Source of the DNA: Myxococcales bacterium
GTDB lineage: Bacteria; Myxococcota_A; Polyangia; Nannocystales; Nannocystaceae
Length of the DNA stretch: 64,000 nt
Direction: 5' to 3'
Assembly (NCBI GenBank): GCA_014240065.1
Contig: JAAZXR010000020.1
Span: 1-64,000, forward strand
Shown: one piece after another, positions 52,426 through 61,266 of the stretch
Layout: every line of letters begins with the position of its first letter
Position numbering within the stretch: the stretch's first letter is position 1
Notes under the pieces: model-generated
Databases searched by the model: none
What the model saw: only the letters and a program-made list of their open reading frames with translations
Told to the model about the DNA's origin: nothing
Translations under genes and position numbers: made by a program

Positions 52426-54039
52426 ATGGCTCATGCGTCGGCACAGTGGGGCCACGTGAATACCTTGAAGCAGTCGAGCCGGGTGTCGGTGGCGGTCGCC
52501 AGCTCGCGGGTCCTTGGGCTCGTCCGAGAATCGTTGTTCGCCGCGCTGTTCGGCGGCGGCGCCATCGCGGACGCGTTTCAGGTCGCGTTTCGAATCCCGA
52601 ATCTGCTCCGTGACCTGCTCGCCGAGGGCGCCCTGTCCAGCGCGTTCGTCCCGACCTTCACGCACACCCTCACGCGCGAGGGACCCGACGCGGCGCGAGC
52701 CCTCGCGCGGTTGATGCTCGGGCTGGTGTTGATGGTGACGGGGGTGCTCACGGCGCTGGGGGTGGTCTTCGCCGAACCGATCGTCCAAGCGATCTCCCTG
52801 GGCTTCGCCGGCGACGCGGAGAAGGTCGCCTTGGCGGTTCAACTCACGCGAGTCATGATGCCGATCCTCGCGCTCATGAGCATCGGCGCCGTGTGGATGG
52901 GGGTGCTCAACGCCCAACGCCGATTCATGCCGCCCGCGCTGGCGCCGCTCGCGTTCAACGCTGTGAGCATCGGCGTCGGCGTCGCGTTGGTGCTCTCGGG
53001 CGACGCCGCGGACGCTTCGATTCGGTGGTGGAGCATGGGCGCGACGTTGGCAGGGCTGGCCCAAGCGGTGATTCAGGTGCCGTCCTTGTGGCGGCTCGGG
53101 TATCGGCCGTGGCCGCGCCTGCGTGGCGCGCTCTCTCATCCGGGCGTGCGCCAGGTGGCTCGGTTGATGGCGCCGGCGGTGCTCGGCTTGGCGGCCGTGC
53201 AGATCAACGTGTTCGTCAACACGCAGTTCGCGGCGAGCCTCGGTGACGGCCCTGTCGCGCAGCTGAGCTACGCGTTCCGGGTGTTCTTCTTGCCGATCGG
53301 CGTGTTCTCCGTGGCGCTGGCCACGGTGACCACGACCAACGTGGCGGAGCGGGCGGCGGCGGGAGACGACGCGGGCCTGCTCGCAGCGACCCGCGAGGCG
53401 CTCGGGGGCGTCTGGCTGTTTCTCGCGGGGAGCGTCGTGATCATGGTGGTGTTGGCGTCGCCCGTGGTGAGCCTCCTGTTCGAGCGCGGGGCCTTCGGGC
53501 CCGAGGACACGCAGGCGACGGCGCGCGTGATGCAGGCCTACGCCATCGGGCTGCTGCCCTACGGGATGGTGAAGGTGCTCGCGCCTGTTTTCTACAGCGT
53601 CAACCGACCGCGGATCCCCTTGGCGGCGTCCATCTCGGGGGTGACGGTGAACTTGGCCTTCAACGCCTGGACGTACCGGACCCTCGGCGCACCGGGGCTC
53701 GCGCTCGGCACCTCGCTTGGCGCCTTCGCGAACGTGGCTGTGCTGCGATGGTTCCTGCACAAGGAGGTGGGGGCCCTCGGGCCGACAGGCGCGCGCGTGG
53801 GGGAGGTGGTCCGGGTCGCGGTCGCCTCGCTCGCCATGGCCGGGACCGCCGCTGCGATGTGGGGCGCCGTCGCGCCCTGGGTCCAGACCGACGGCACGCT
53901 CGCGCGCCTCTGGAGCCTGGGGCTCGCGCTCGTCGCCACCCTCACGACGTCGGGGGGGGCGTACGTCGTGGTGCTCGTGCTGCTGCGAGACGCTCGGGTC
54001 GCGGCGATCCGCCGGCGACTAAGCGGCGGTGAGCCCTAG
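52426..54039 (+). CDS. murJ: Lipid II flippase MurJ (MviN family)
   Basis: Flips lipid II across the inner membrane for peptidoglycan synthesis. The 537 residues have about fourteen membrane segments, with SRVLGLVRESLFAALFGGG, AFRIPNLLRDLLAEGALSSAFVP and VFYSVNRPRIPLAASISGV as in MurJ. ATG 52426 is chosen; GTG 52456 (NTLKQSSRVSVAVASSRVL) is a good alternative, and the frame is open to 52306. A 14-base duplication spans its stop. Confidence 0.92.
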   Translation: MAHASAQWGHVNTLKQSSRVSVAVASSRVLGLVRESLFAALFGGGAIADAFQVAFRIPNLLRDLLAEGALSSAFVPTFTHTLTREGPDAARALARLMLGLVLMVTGVLTALGVVFAEPIVQAISLGFAGDAEKVALAVQLTRVMMPILALMSIGAVWMGVLNAQRRFMPPALAPLAFNAVSIGVGVALVLSGDAADASIRWWSMGATLAGLAQAVIQVPSLWRLGYRPWPRLRGALSHPGVRQVARLMAPAVLGLAAVQINVFVNTQFAASLGDGPVAQLSYAFRVFFLPIGVFSVALATVTTTNVAERAAAGDDAGLLAATREALGGVWLFLAGSVVIMVVLASPVVSLLFERGAFGPEDTQATARVMQAYAIGLLPYGMVKVLAPVFYSVNRPRIPLAASISGVTVNLAFNAWTYRTLGAPGLALGTSLGAFANVAVLRWFLHKEVGALGPTGARVGEVVRVAVASLAMAGTAAAMWGAVAPWVQTDGTLARLWSLGLALVATLTTSGGAYVVVLVLLRDARVAAIRRRLSGGEP

Positions 54040-54054
54040 GCGGTGAGCCCTAGG
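54027..54054 (+). repeat. 14-base perfect tandem duplication over the murJ stop codon
   Basis: CGGTGAGCCCTAGG is repeated twice in tandem (54027-54040 and 54041-54054). The first copy contains the murJ stop TAG, and the second is followed by degenerate copies (CGGTGTCCTGG, then GGGTCCTAGGG) up to about 54083. Confidence 0.8.
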
Positions 54055-54075
54055 GCGGTGTCCTGGTGCGGGGTC

Positions 54076-54681
54076 CTAGGGCGGGGTCACGCCGAGCTTT
54101 TTGGTGACGACCCCACGATAGGGGTCGCGCGCCGCAGTGATCAGCCCCTCGCACAGGCGGTCGCTATGCCGCAGGGAGAATCGAAGCTGATCAAAGACGG
54201 CCCGCACCTCGTCGATGGGGAAGGCCTCCAACGGCCGTGAGCGGCGGGCGCGGCGGACGGCGTCGCGCAGGTGCTCCATGGCGCTCACGAGCGGGCGCCC
54301 GTCTTCGCCGTGCTGCTCAAGATAAGCGATCTGTGAGTCATCGAGGCCGTCGTAGTCTTGCCGCCACCGGCGCAACGCGTTCCAGGATTCCAGCACCTGC
54401 CGCCGGTATCGCTCGTCTCGAATCTCACCGAGCGGGGCGTCCGGATCTGTCATGATGATCCTCTCGAGCAGCTGGGTCGCTTCATGGAGGGTCCCCGACA
54501 GTGACTTCGTCGCGTCGAACAGCGCGGCGAACGGCGGCCCAAGCTCGGGCGGGGCGTTGAGTTTCGGCCGCGGGGCGCCCGTCATCAGCGACGCCCGGCG
54601 GTAGAGAAGCTCGCCTCTCACGCGGAGTACGATCCTCACGAGACCGTAGATGGCGAGCAAGATCGCGACGATCCAGGACAC
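54076..54681 (-). CDS. Membrane-anchored hypothetical protein
   Basis: The 201-residue frame starts at GTG 54681 with one membrane segment (SWIVAILLAIYGLVRIVLRV), then a mostly helical, charged cytoplasmic domain (ATKSLSGTLHEATQLLERI, RDAVRRARRSRPLEAFPIDE). No family is recognised. It ends convergent with murJ. The 175 bases upstream, before the AraC gene's stop, hold no further gene. Confidence 0.6.
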   Translation of the reverse strand: MSWIVAILLAIYGLVRIVLRVRGELLYRRASLMTGAPRPKLNAPPELGPPFAALFDATKSLSGTLHEATQLLERIIMTDPDAPLGEIRDERYRRQVLESWNALRRWRQDYDGLDDSQIAYLEQHGEDGRPLVSAMEHLRDAVRRARRSRPLEAFPIDEVRAVFDQLRFSLRHSDRLCEGLITAARDPYRGVVTKKLGVTPP

Positions 54682-54856
54682 CTGTGTAGTATGTCAGCGA
54701 TCTTGGGGGCGCACACCGGACGCCGGCGGCCATCGCGGCTTGGGTCGCTCCCGCGCCGATCTGCGAGGCCGCGAGGGGACAACCCGCCGCGCTTGAGAAC
54801 GCGGGCGCGCCTACCGCCCACCGACCGGGGCCCGGGCAGCGGGCATTCGGCGTCGG

Positions 54857-55726
54857 CTACAACGGGCCGAGCTTCTGGTATTCGCTCGGCGTCATCCCCA
54901 TATGTCGCGCGAACGCCCGCGAGAACGAGGGGTGGTCAGCAAAGCCCACCGACAAGGCGACATCGAGGATCGGCTGGTCGGTGGTCCGGAGCTTACGGGC
55001 GGCGTGACACAGGCGCAGCGTTCGCAGGTACGCGCCGGGTGTGATCCCCACGGTCTGGGAGAACTGGCGCAAGAAATGATACTTGCTCAGGCCGGCGATC
55101 TCGGCGAGCGCGTCGAGGCTGAGCGAGGTCGGGTTGACGTGATCTTCGAGGCCCCGAATATGATCCATGGCCTTGGCGATCTTGCGGTGGCTCACGCGGT
55201 TGGTCGAGCGGAGCATCGGTTGATGCAGGTTGGAGAACCGCTCGAGGGTGCTGCTCACCACGCCTTCGAGGATCGAAGCCAGTTCTGTCGAGGGGCTGGC
55301 TTCCTGCGGAGCCTCAAGCAGGCGGCGCGCGTGGTCGAGGAGCCTGCGAATCTCCTCGATGAGCGGCCACTGGTCCTCGGCGCGGATCACCGTAAACTCA
55401 GGAGCGTCGCAGGGAGCTTCAAGCGTCCGCGCGAGCCGTCGAACGTAGCCCGAATCGACGTACAGGCTGAGATACTCGAGGTCGTCGTTGCCTTCGGCGT
55501 TGCCGGTGTGGACCTGTTGCGGGTTGATGAGCACGAGATCCCCCGCTTCAAAGCGCTGCAGCTTGCCGGAGATCTCAAAGGTCTCGGACCCTTGGAGCTG
55601 CGCGCAAATCAGGTACTCGTCGTGAAAATGGGGCGTGAGCGGCATCTCGCTGTTGCGGCCCCACGCGTGGTACAGGGTGAACCCTGGCCCCCCGAAGAAC
55701 GAGGCTTTGAGGTCAAAGCGCGACAC
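54857..55726 (-). CDS. AraC-family transcriptional regulator
   Basis: From GTG 55726 the 289 residues contain an N-terminal cupin sensor (about residues 10-150, MPLTPHFHDEYLICAQLQG and FEAGDLVLINPQQVHTG) and two C-terminal helix-turn-helix motifs (LDALAEIAGLSKYHFLRQFSQ and ILDVALSVGFADHPSFSRAF). A more upstream ATG at 55870 is possible. It is divergent from the aminotransferase fusion gene by 177 bases, so it is the obvious candidate regulator of that operon. The ligand is unknown. Confidence 0.92.
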   Translation of the reverse strand: MSRFDLKASFFGGPGFTLYHAWGRNSEMPLTPHFHDEYLICAQLQGSETFEISGKLQRFEAGDLVLINPQQVHTGNAEGNDDLEYLSLYVDSGYVRRLARTLEAPCDAPEFTVIRAEDQWPLIEEIRRLLDHARRLLEAPQEASPSTELASILEGVVSSTLERFSNLHQPMLRSTNRVSHRKIAKAMDHIRGLEDHVNPTSLSLDALAEIAGLSKYHFLRQFSQTVGITPGAYLRTLRLCHAARKLRTTDQPILDVALSVGFADHPSFSRAFARHMGMTPSEYQKLGPL

Positions 55727-55903
55727 CCCGCAAGGGTATCGCGGGCCGCGTGCGGGATCGACCTCGATGGCGGCTCGCGCGCGCCCGCGCCGGTCGCTGA
55801 CATCAAGTCGCGCGGTGCGTGAGGATCGGCGCCGCAGCGGGTTGGGTCGATTGAGGCAATCTCCGCGCATGAACGGGGGCCGCGACCCAGTAGACTGCGC
55901 CGC

Positions 55904-58894
55904 ATGAGCGACGTGACTTCGAATCGGCCCCCCGGGGATCTCGCCACGCTAGAGGCGACCCAGCGCGAGGAGCTCCCCGCGCCCGGTGCGCCGCAGCGGG
56001 TGCACACGCGGGGTGTCCGTGTGCCCGAGGGCGGGGCGCTGCCGCAATCGGCGCGCTGGCTCGCGCGTCTGTACGACGGCGGCGTCGTCGCGCGCGAGAA
56101 AAAACCCCAGGTCATCGACACACGCCGGAGCCTCGGGCCGCATCTCGTGTCGGTGGACGACGATCCCATGGTGCTGCTCGACGCCTGCTCCCAGATCGCC
56201 ACGGTGACCCACGGGGCGCGCCACCCCAAGATGGTGCGGGACCTCTACGATGGTCGCTTCGGCGCGGCGCTGTGGTCCAACCCGGACACCACAGTGGGAG
56301 CGCCGAACGCCGTGCTCGCCGACTACGCGGCCGCGCTGCTGGAGCGCGCGCCCAAGGGCTTGTCTCACGTGTGCTTCACCGCGGCCGGCGGTGCGGAGGC
56401 CAACGAGAAAGCGTTTCGCGTCGCGCGGCTGCGCACCGAGGCGACCGGCAAGAAGCGCCGCGTCCTCGCGTTTGAGAGCGGCTTCCACGGGCGCACACAT
56501 ATCTCCTTGATGGCCACATGGAACAAGGTCAAGCGTGGACCGTTCGAGCTTGAGGGATTTGAGTCGGTGTTTTGTCCCACCGACCTCGACGCGCTGGCGA
56601 CCCTGCTCGAGTCTCAGGGTGCTGAGATCTACGCGGCGATTTTGGAACCGATGATGGCGGAGGGGGGCGACGTTCACCTCACGCGCGAGTTCGTGTTGGG
56701 GGTCCGCGAGCTGACGCGCGCCCACGGCATCCCGCTCATCGCGGACGAGGTGCAGACAGGATTCGGGACCGGCGGGTCGTTCTTTTGGTGGAATCGGCTG
56801 GGCCTCGGTGACGACCCGGCGCACGCTCCCGATATGCTCACCTCGGCGAAGAAAGCGGGACTGGGCGTCGTGCTCTCGCGCTGGGCCGACCCCGAGCCAA
56901 CGCCTGTGTGTGTGGCGTCCGCGTTGCGCGGGCTGATTCAGCTGGAGACGGCGGGGGAGCAAGACCACCTCGCGGAGGCGATCACCCCGAGGCTGGAGAA
57001 ACTCCAGGCCGCGCACCCCGATTTGGTCTCGGGCGCGCGCGCGGCGGGCACCACCTTCGCGTTTGATCTCCCCGACGGCGACCTCCAAAGAGCCTTCATC
57101 GCGCAGCGGTTTCAGCGGGGCTTCATGACCTATCAAGCGGGGCCACGGACCATTCGATTCCGGCTCAACGCCAGCTTCGACGACGTCGCCCTCGACGATC
57201 TGTTCGCGCGAATCGACACGGCGCTCCGGCTCCTCTCAAGCCCAGACGCCACCACGTGGAAGGTCGAGGGCCGCGCGATGCCAGCGGTGCCTGAGGGCAT
57301 CGAGATCCGCGAGGTGGTGCCCTCGGACTGGGAGAAAATTATGGCCATCGAACACGAGGTCTACGAGCCTGCGCGCGTGGATGACGAGCAAGAGCTCCGC
57401 ACCCACACGGACCTCGGCGTCGGACTCGTCGCCACCGACGGCGTGACCGGTGACGTCCTCGGGTTTTGTTTCGCGAGCCCGGTCGAGCACAACCTGCACA
57501 AGGACGGTCCCAAGCATGATGACCGCGTGGGGCACAAGGACACGCTGTACAGCATCGACGTGACGGTGTCGTCGCGGGCGAGGGCGCGCGGCGTGGGACT
57601 CGCGCTCAAGGGCGCGCAGCTGGAGTGGGCGCGGCAGCACGGGTACAGCTACGTCACCGGTCGCAACCGCGTGGGTGCCACCACCGCGATGGCCGCGCTC
57701 AACAACTCGCTCGGGGCGTTCTTGTTCAAGCGCCTCGAACATCAATATGAAGGTGAGGCGCAGGCCGACTACTATCGCATCCCGCTGCTGGGCCCCGAGG
57801 CGCCGGTCGTCGCTCCGGATCTGTTAAACCTGGCGGAGGGGCTCCAGTCCCCCTTCGGCCCCACGCCGAGCTTTATGGCCACGCGAGAGCTTGTGGGGCC
57901 CACGTGTACGCGGCTCAACCTCTCGAATTGGACGACGCCGGACATCGTCCACTACGTCGAGCACCTCACGCGGATCATGCCGCGCGGTACGGGGCACCTC
58001 TACTTCACGAGCAGTCGCGACGAGACCGTGGACAAGGGCTTGCGCTGCCTCCGGGTGAATCGTCCCGACGCCCGGATCGCGGTCGGGGTGGAGGGTGGAT
58101 TCGTCGGCAACATCACGGCCGCGGCGCGATCCATCTCCGACCCGCGTGGCTTCGACTCAAACTTCCCGCTCTTCGACTGGCCCACGATCCCGCACCCGCG
58201 CGGGGTGGGGGGGCACCAAGCGACGGTGCAGGCGCTGGAGGCCTTGGTGGCGGAGCACGGCGCCGAGGCCTTGTACGGGCTCGTCGTCGAGGTCGTCGGC
58301 GAGCGCTCCGGGGTCGCCCTTGAAGGAGCGGGGGCGGTGGCCTTGGCCGAGGCCTGCGCGCGCCTCGAGGTCCCCTTGGTCTTGGTGGAGACGGCCACGG
58401 GGATGTACCGCTCGGGTGCAGGGGCGTGGGGGGTCGACGGGCTCCCTCCCGAGGTGGTGCCCGACATGGTGCTCTGGAGCGCCGGCGGTCAGCTCGGGCA
58501 CGTGTTTGTGAGCGACAGGTATTGGGTGGACAAGCCGCTCACTTTAATCTCCACGTGGGACGGCGACGAGCTGTGCGTGATCCGAACGCACGAGGCGCTG
58601 CGCGCGGCGTGGCGCCTCGACCTCTCGCCTGCCATCACCGCGCTCGACACCTTGGTCCAGGAGGTGGCGATGCGGCTCGGCGGGTGCGCCGGCGGTCGCG
58701 GCTTGTACCGAACCATCGCGCTACCCGACGCGCTGGCGGAGGTCTTTGGTGAGGCGCTGGCCAAGGAGGGGATCACCGCCAAGCGCGGGCTCCCTGCCGT
58801 GTGGACGCTGTGTCCGCCCCTCGACATCACCGCCGACGAGATCGACACCCAGGTTCGCCCTGCGCTCATGCGGGCGGCCGTGTCTTTGCTGTGA
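55904..58894 (+). CDS. Aminotransferase III - GNAT acetyltransferase - pseudo-aminotransferase fusion
   Basis: A 996-residue three-domain protein. Domain 1 (about 60-445) is a class III PLP aminotransferase: CFTAAGGAEANEKAFRVAR, FESGFHGRTH, the pyridine-N Asp281 in IADEVQTGFGTGG and Lys316/317 in MLTSAKKAGLG, like lysine epsilon-aminotransferases. Domain 2 (about 465-625) is GNAT-like, with YSIDVTVSSRARARGVGLAL as acetyl-CoA motif. Domain 3 (about 640-990) is again aminotransferase-like, but Asp is replaced (VETATGMYRSG) and the Lys site reads WSAGGQLGHVF, so it cannot bind PLP normally. First gene of a four-gene unit; likely transaminates and acetylates a diamine or amino acid. Confidence 0.85.
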   Translation: MSDVTSNRPPGDLATLEATQREELPAPGAPQRVHTRGVRVPEGGALPQSARWLARLYDGGVVAREKKPQVIDTRRSLGPHLVSVDDDPMVLLDACSQIATVTHGARHPKMVRDLYDGRFGAALWSNPDTTVGAPNAVLADYAAALLERAPKGLSHVCFTAAGGAEANEKAFRVARLRTEATGKKRRVLAFESGFHGRTHISLMATWNKVKRGPFELEGFESVFCPTDLDALATLLESQGAEIYAAILEPMMAEGGDVHLTREFVLGVRELTRAHGIPLIADEVQTGFGTGGSFFWWNRLGLGDDPAHAPDMLTSAKKAGLGVVLSRWADPEPTPVCVASALRGLIQLETAGEQDHLAEAITPRLEKLQAAHPDLVSGARAAGTTFAFDLPDGDLQRAFIAQRFQRGFMTYQAGPRTIRFRLNASFDDVALDDLFARIDTALRLLSSPDATTWKVEGRAMPAVPEGIEIREVVPSDWEKIMAIEHEVYEPARVDDEQELRTHTDLGVGLVATDGVTGDVLGFCFASPVEHNLHKDGPKHDDRVGHKDTLYSIDVTVSSRARARGVGLALKGAQLEWARQHGYSYVTGRNRVGATTAMAALNNSLGAFLFKRLEHQYEGEAQADYYRIPLLGPEAPVVAPDLLNLAEGLQSPFGPTPSFMATRELVGPTCTRLNLSNWTTPDIVHYVEHLTRIMPRGTGHLYFTSSRDETVDKGLRCLRVNRPDARIAVGVEGGFVGNITAAARSISDPRGFDSNFPLFDWPTIPHPRGVGGHQATVQALEALVAEHGAEALYGLVVEVVGERSGVALEGAGAVALAEACARLEVPLVLVETATGMYRSGAGAWGVDGLPPEVVPDMVLWSAGGQLGHVFVSDRYWVDKPLTLISTWDGDELCVIRTHEALRAAWRLDLSPAITALDTLVQEVAMRLGGCAGGRGLYRTIALPDALAEVFGEALAKEGITAKRGLPAVWTLCPPLDITADEIDTQVRPALMRAAVSLL

Positions 58895-58905
58895 GGGGAC
58901 CCCAA

Positions 58906-59967
58906 GTGCCCGAATTTCAGGTGATCGATCTCGGGGGTGCGACGCCGCGGGCGCGGGGCGAGGCGCTCGGTGAGGTGCAGGCCGCGATGCTGCGGGCTGC
59001 GGCCGCGAGCCTCGAGGGGCTCGCCGCCGCGTGTGGCGCGGCTGTCCGCGCTGAGCAGGCCGCGTGCTGCCGAGAGTTTCTGGAGGGCTTGGGAGGTTCG
59101 CGCCCCGACTTGCACGAAGAACTCGCGGGGCTCGCGGCAGCGTCCGGGGTCGCGCTCGCGACGGTGGCGCAGCTTAATTTGCTCGGTGACAGCCCGCTCG
59201 GGCGCGCCGCGGCGGACGACGCGATGCTCGGCACCTCCACGGTGATTCACGCGAGCAGCGATGGCGGGGTCGTGATGGCGGGCGCCGTGCTCGGCGGGGT
59301 GCTCGGGTGGGGGCTCACGATGACAACCCACGAAGAGGGGGGGCGCCGAGTCGCGCTGCTGCGCGGCCCTGGCGGGCTCGGTTGGGCGGGGATTAACGCC
59401 GGCGGGGTCGCGGTGATGGCCGCCCATCCACGTTGGTCCGCCGTCGATGGTCGCGGCGAGGCGTGGCCGGTGGTCTTGCGGGCGTCGCTCGCCTGCGAGA
59501 GCGCGCTGCGAGCCCGCGAGACGCTGCGCGGGAGCGCGAGGCGAGGTGGCCGCTATTGGCTGGTGTCGGACGGCGCTGAGAGCTTCGGGTTGGAGAGTTC
59601 CCCCGAGCGAATGGCGGTCACCCGGCGGGGCGCGAAGGCGGCGCACGTCCACACGGATCACTTCTTCGACGTGGGGTTCCGCAGCAAGGAGCGCGCGCCC
59701 GTGAGCCCGCGGTCGTTTCGGCGCATGGAGCTCGCGTCGTCGATCTACGTGCAGCGGCGCCCCGAGCAGCCCGAGGCCCTGTTTGAATTCCTGACCGAGC
59801 TCGACCACACCCACGGGGCCACGGGAGACGCGGGCCCCGAAGACTCCGATCTCGAACGACTTGGCCCTTCGGTGCAATTCGTCGCACACTGTGAGGAGCG
59901 GGCGCTGTCCGCGTCTGCAATCATCGGTGGCGCGCGCGAGGTCCATCGCATGGACGTTTCCCCATGA
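58906..59967 (+). CDS. C45/acyl-CoA:6-APA acyltransferase-like protein lacking the usual Cys
   Basis: The 353 residues follow the AAT/C45 Ntn-hydrolase pattern: DLHEELAGLAAASGVALATVAQLN, GWAGINAGGVAVMAAHP, PVVLRASLACESALRARETL and YWLVSDGAESFGLESSPE ahead of HTDHFFD. The self-processing nucleophile normally sits in a Gly/Cys-Thr-Ser block; here it reads MLGTSTV, without Cys. It may be inactive, use another residue or have changed function. GTG 58906 is 11 bases after the fusion gene's stop, and its own stop overlaps the next gene by 4 bases. Confidence 0.7.
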   Translation: MPEFQVIDLGGATPRARGEALGEVQAAMLRAAAASLEGLAAACGAAVRAEQAACCREFLEGLGGSRPDLHEELAGLAAASGVALATVAQLNLLGDSPLGRAAADDAMLGTSTVIHASSDGGVVMAGAVLGGVLGWGLTMTTHEEGGRRVALLRGPGGLGWAGINAGGVAVMAAHPRWSAVDGRGEAWPVVLRASLACESALRARETLRGSARRGGRYWLVSDGAESFGLESSPERMAVTRRGAKAAHVHTDHFFDVGFRSKERAPVSPRSFRRMELASSIYVQRRPEQPEALFEFLTELDHTHGATGDAGPEDSDLERLGPSVQFVAHCEERALSASAIIGGAREVHRMDVSP

Positions 59968-61226
59968 ACAGCTCATCCCTACGAGACCGGCAAGCCCAGG
60001 GGCTCTTTTTCACCTGGAGCGCGCAAGGATCCACGCGCGGCATGGAGGTCGTGGACGCGAAGGGCGCCCAATTTCAACTCGCCGACGGCCGCTGGGTTTG
60101 GGACCTTGAGAGTCAGGTCTACAACGTGAACGCCGGTCATCAGCACCCTCACATCAAAGCGCGGATGATCGAGCAGATTAACACGCTGCCCGCCTGCGCC
60201 CCCAACGCCGTGCTGGAGATCCGCGCGACGCTTGGAGAGCTGTTGTCGAAGAAGACCGGGCTCACCAAGTCCTTCCTCACCTGCGGCGGGAGCGAGGCGG
60301 TGGAGAACGCCATCAAGATCGCCCGGTTGGTCACAGGTCGCAGCAAGGTCCTCGCGCGGCGTCACAGCTACCACGGCGCGAGCTTGGCCGTCCTCGGCGT
60401 CTCCGGAGATCCTCGCCGGGCGCCCTTCGAGCGCGACCTCCAAGAGTCCTATCTCATCGACGACCCGTTCCCTCATCCGCCGACAGCCGCGGGCGCGCCG
60501 TCGGCGTGGCTCGCGAGCTTCGACGCGCTGCTCGAGCGCGTGGGCGCAGACTCGGTGGCCGCCGTCCTCCTCGAAGGCTTCACCGGCACCAACGGCATGC
60601 AAGAACCCCCCGCCGATTTTTGGCCCGGTGTTCGAGCGCGCTGCGACGCGCACGGCATCATGCTCATCGACGATGAGATTTTCTCGGGGTTCGGTCGCAC
60701 CGGGAGATGGTTCGCGGCCGAGCACTGGGGCGTCCGCCCCGACATGATGACCGTGGGCAAGGGCCTGACCTCCGGGTACGCGCCGCTCGCTGGCGTCGTG
60801 GTCAACGAGCCCATCGCGTCGCATTTCGAGGATCACAAGCTCTGGTGCGGCCTCACCCACTACGCGCACCCTGTGAGCTGCGCCGCCGCGGTGGGCAGCA
60901 TCGAGGCCATCGAGGCCGACGGGCTGGTTCCATTGGCGGCGCAGGTGGGCGCCGCGCTGCGGTCGGGGCTCGAAGAGATGGCCGCCCGCTATCCCGGGGT
61001 CGTGCGCGTGCTCGGTCGCGGGATGATGCTCGGTGTGGTCCTCGATCGGCCCGCCGCCGCGCTCGTTGAGCAGGGGTGGGCGCGGGATCTGTACATCCCC
61101 AGCCGGGAGGACACCGTCTTCATCTGCCCGCCGCTGTGCCTCGGGCGCGAGGGCGCGGGCGAGATCCTCAGCCGCGTCGACGCGGCCATGACGGCCGCGG
61201 GGCTCGACGTCGCCGCCGCGCAGTGA
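59964..61226 (+). CDS. Class III PLP-dependent aminotransferase
   Basis: A 420-residue enzyme, probably an omega-amino-acid or diamine transaminase. Visible: TCGGSEAVENAIKIARLVTG, HSYHGASLAVLGVSGDPRR, the Asp-binding block LIDDEIFSGFGRTG, and the Schiff-base lysine in MMTVGKGLTSGYAPLAGVVV, all intact. WCGLTHYAHPVSCAAA matches beta-alanine:pyruvate and taurine-type relatives. ATG overlaps the upstream stop by 4 bases. The substrate cannot be read directly. Confidence 0.92.
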   Translation: MNSSSLRDRQAQGLFFTWSAQGSTRGMEVVDAKGAQFQLADGRWVWDLESQVYNVNAGHQHPHIKARMIEQINTLPACAPNAVLEIRATLGELLSKKTGLTKSFLTCGGSEAVENAIKIARLVTGRSKVLARRHSYHGASLAVLGVSGDPRRAPFERDLQESYLIDDPFPHPPTAAGAPSAWLASFDALLERVGADSVAAVLLEGFTGTNGMQEPPADFWPGVRARCDAHGIMLIDDEIFSGFGRTGRWFAAEHWGVRPDMMTVGKGLTSGYAPLAGVVVNEPIASHFEDHKLWCGLTHYAHPVSCAAAVGSIEAIEADGLVPLAAQVGAALRSGLEEMAARYPGVVRVLGRGMMLGVVLDRPAAALVEQGWARDLYIPSREDTVFICPPLCLGREGAGEILSRVDAAMTAAGLDVAAAQ

Positions 61227-61266
61227 CGGCGCTTGATTCGCGGGAGGCGCCGGGCGAAGATGCGGC

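Noticed and set aside
52225-53760. 511-codon - strand frame opposite murJ
   Set aside because: Fully antisense to murJ; low-complexity Arg/His/Glu composition typical of a shadow frame.
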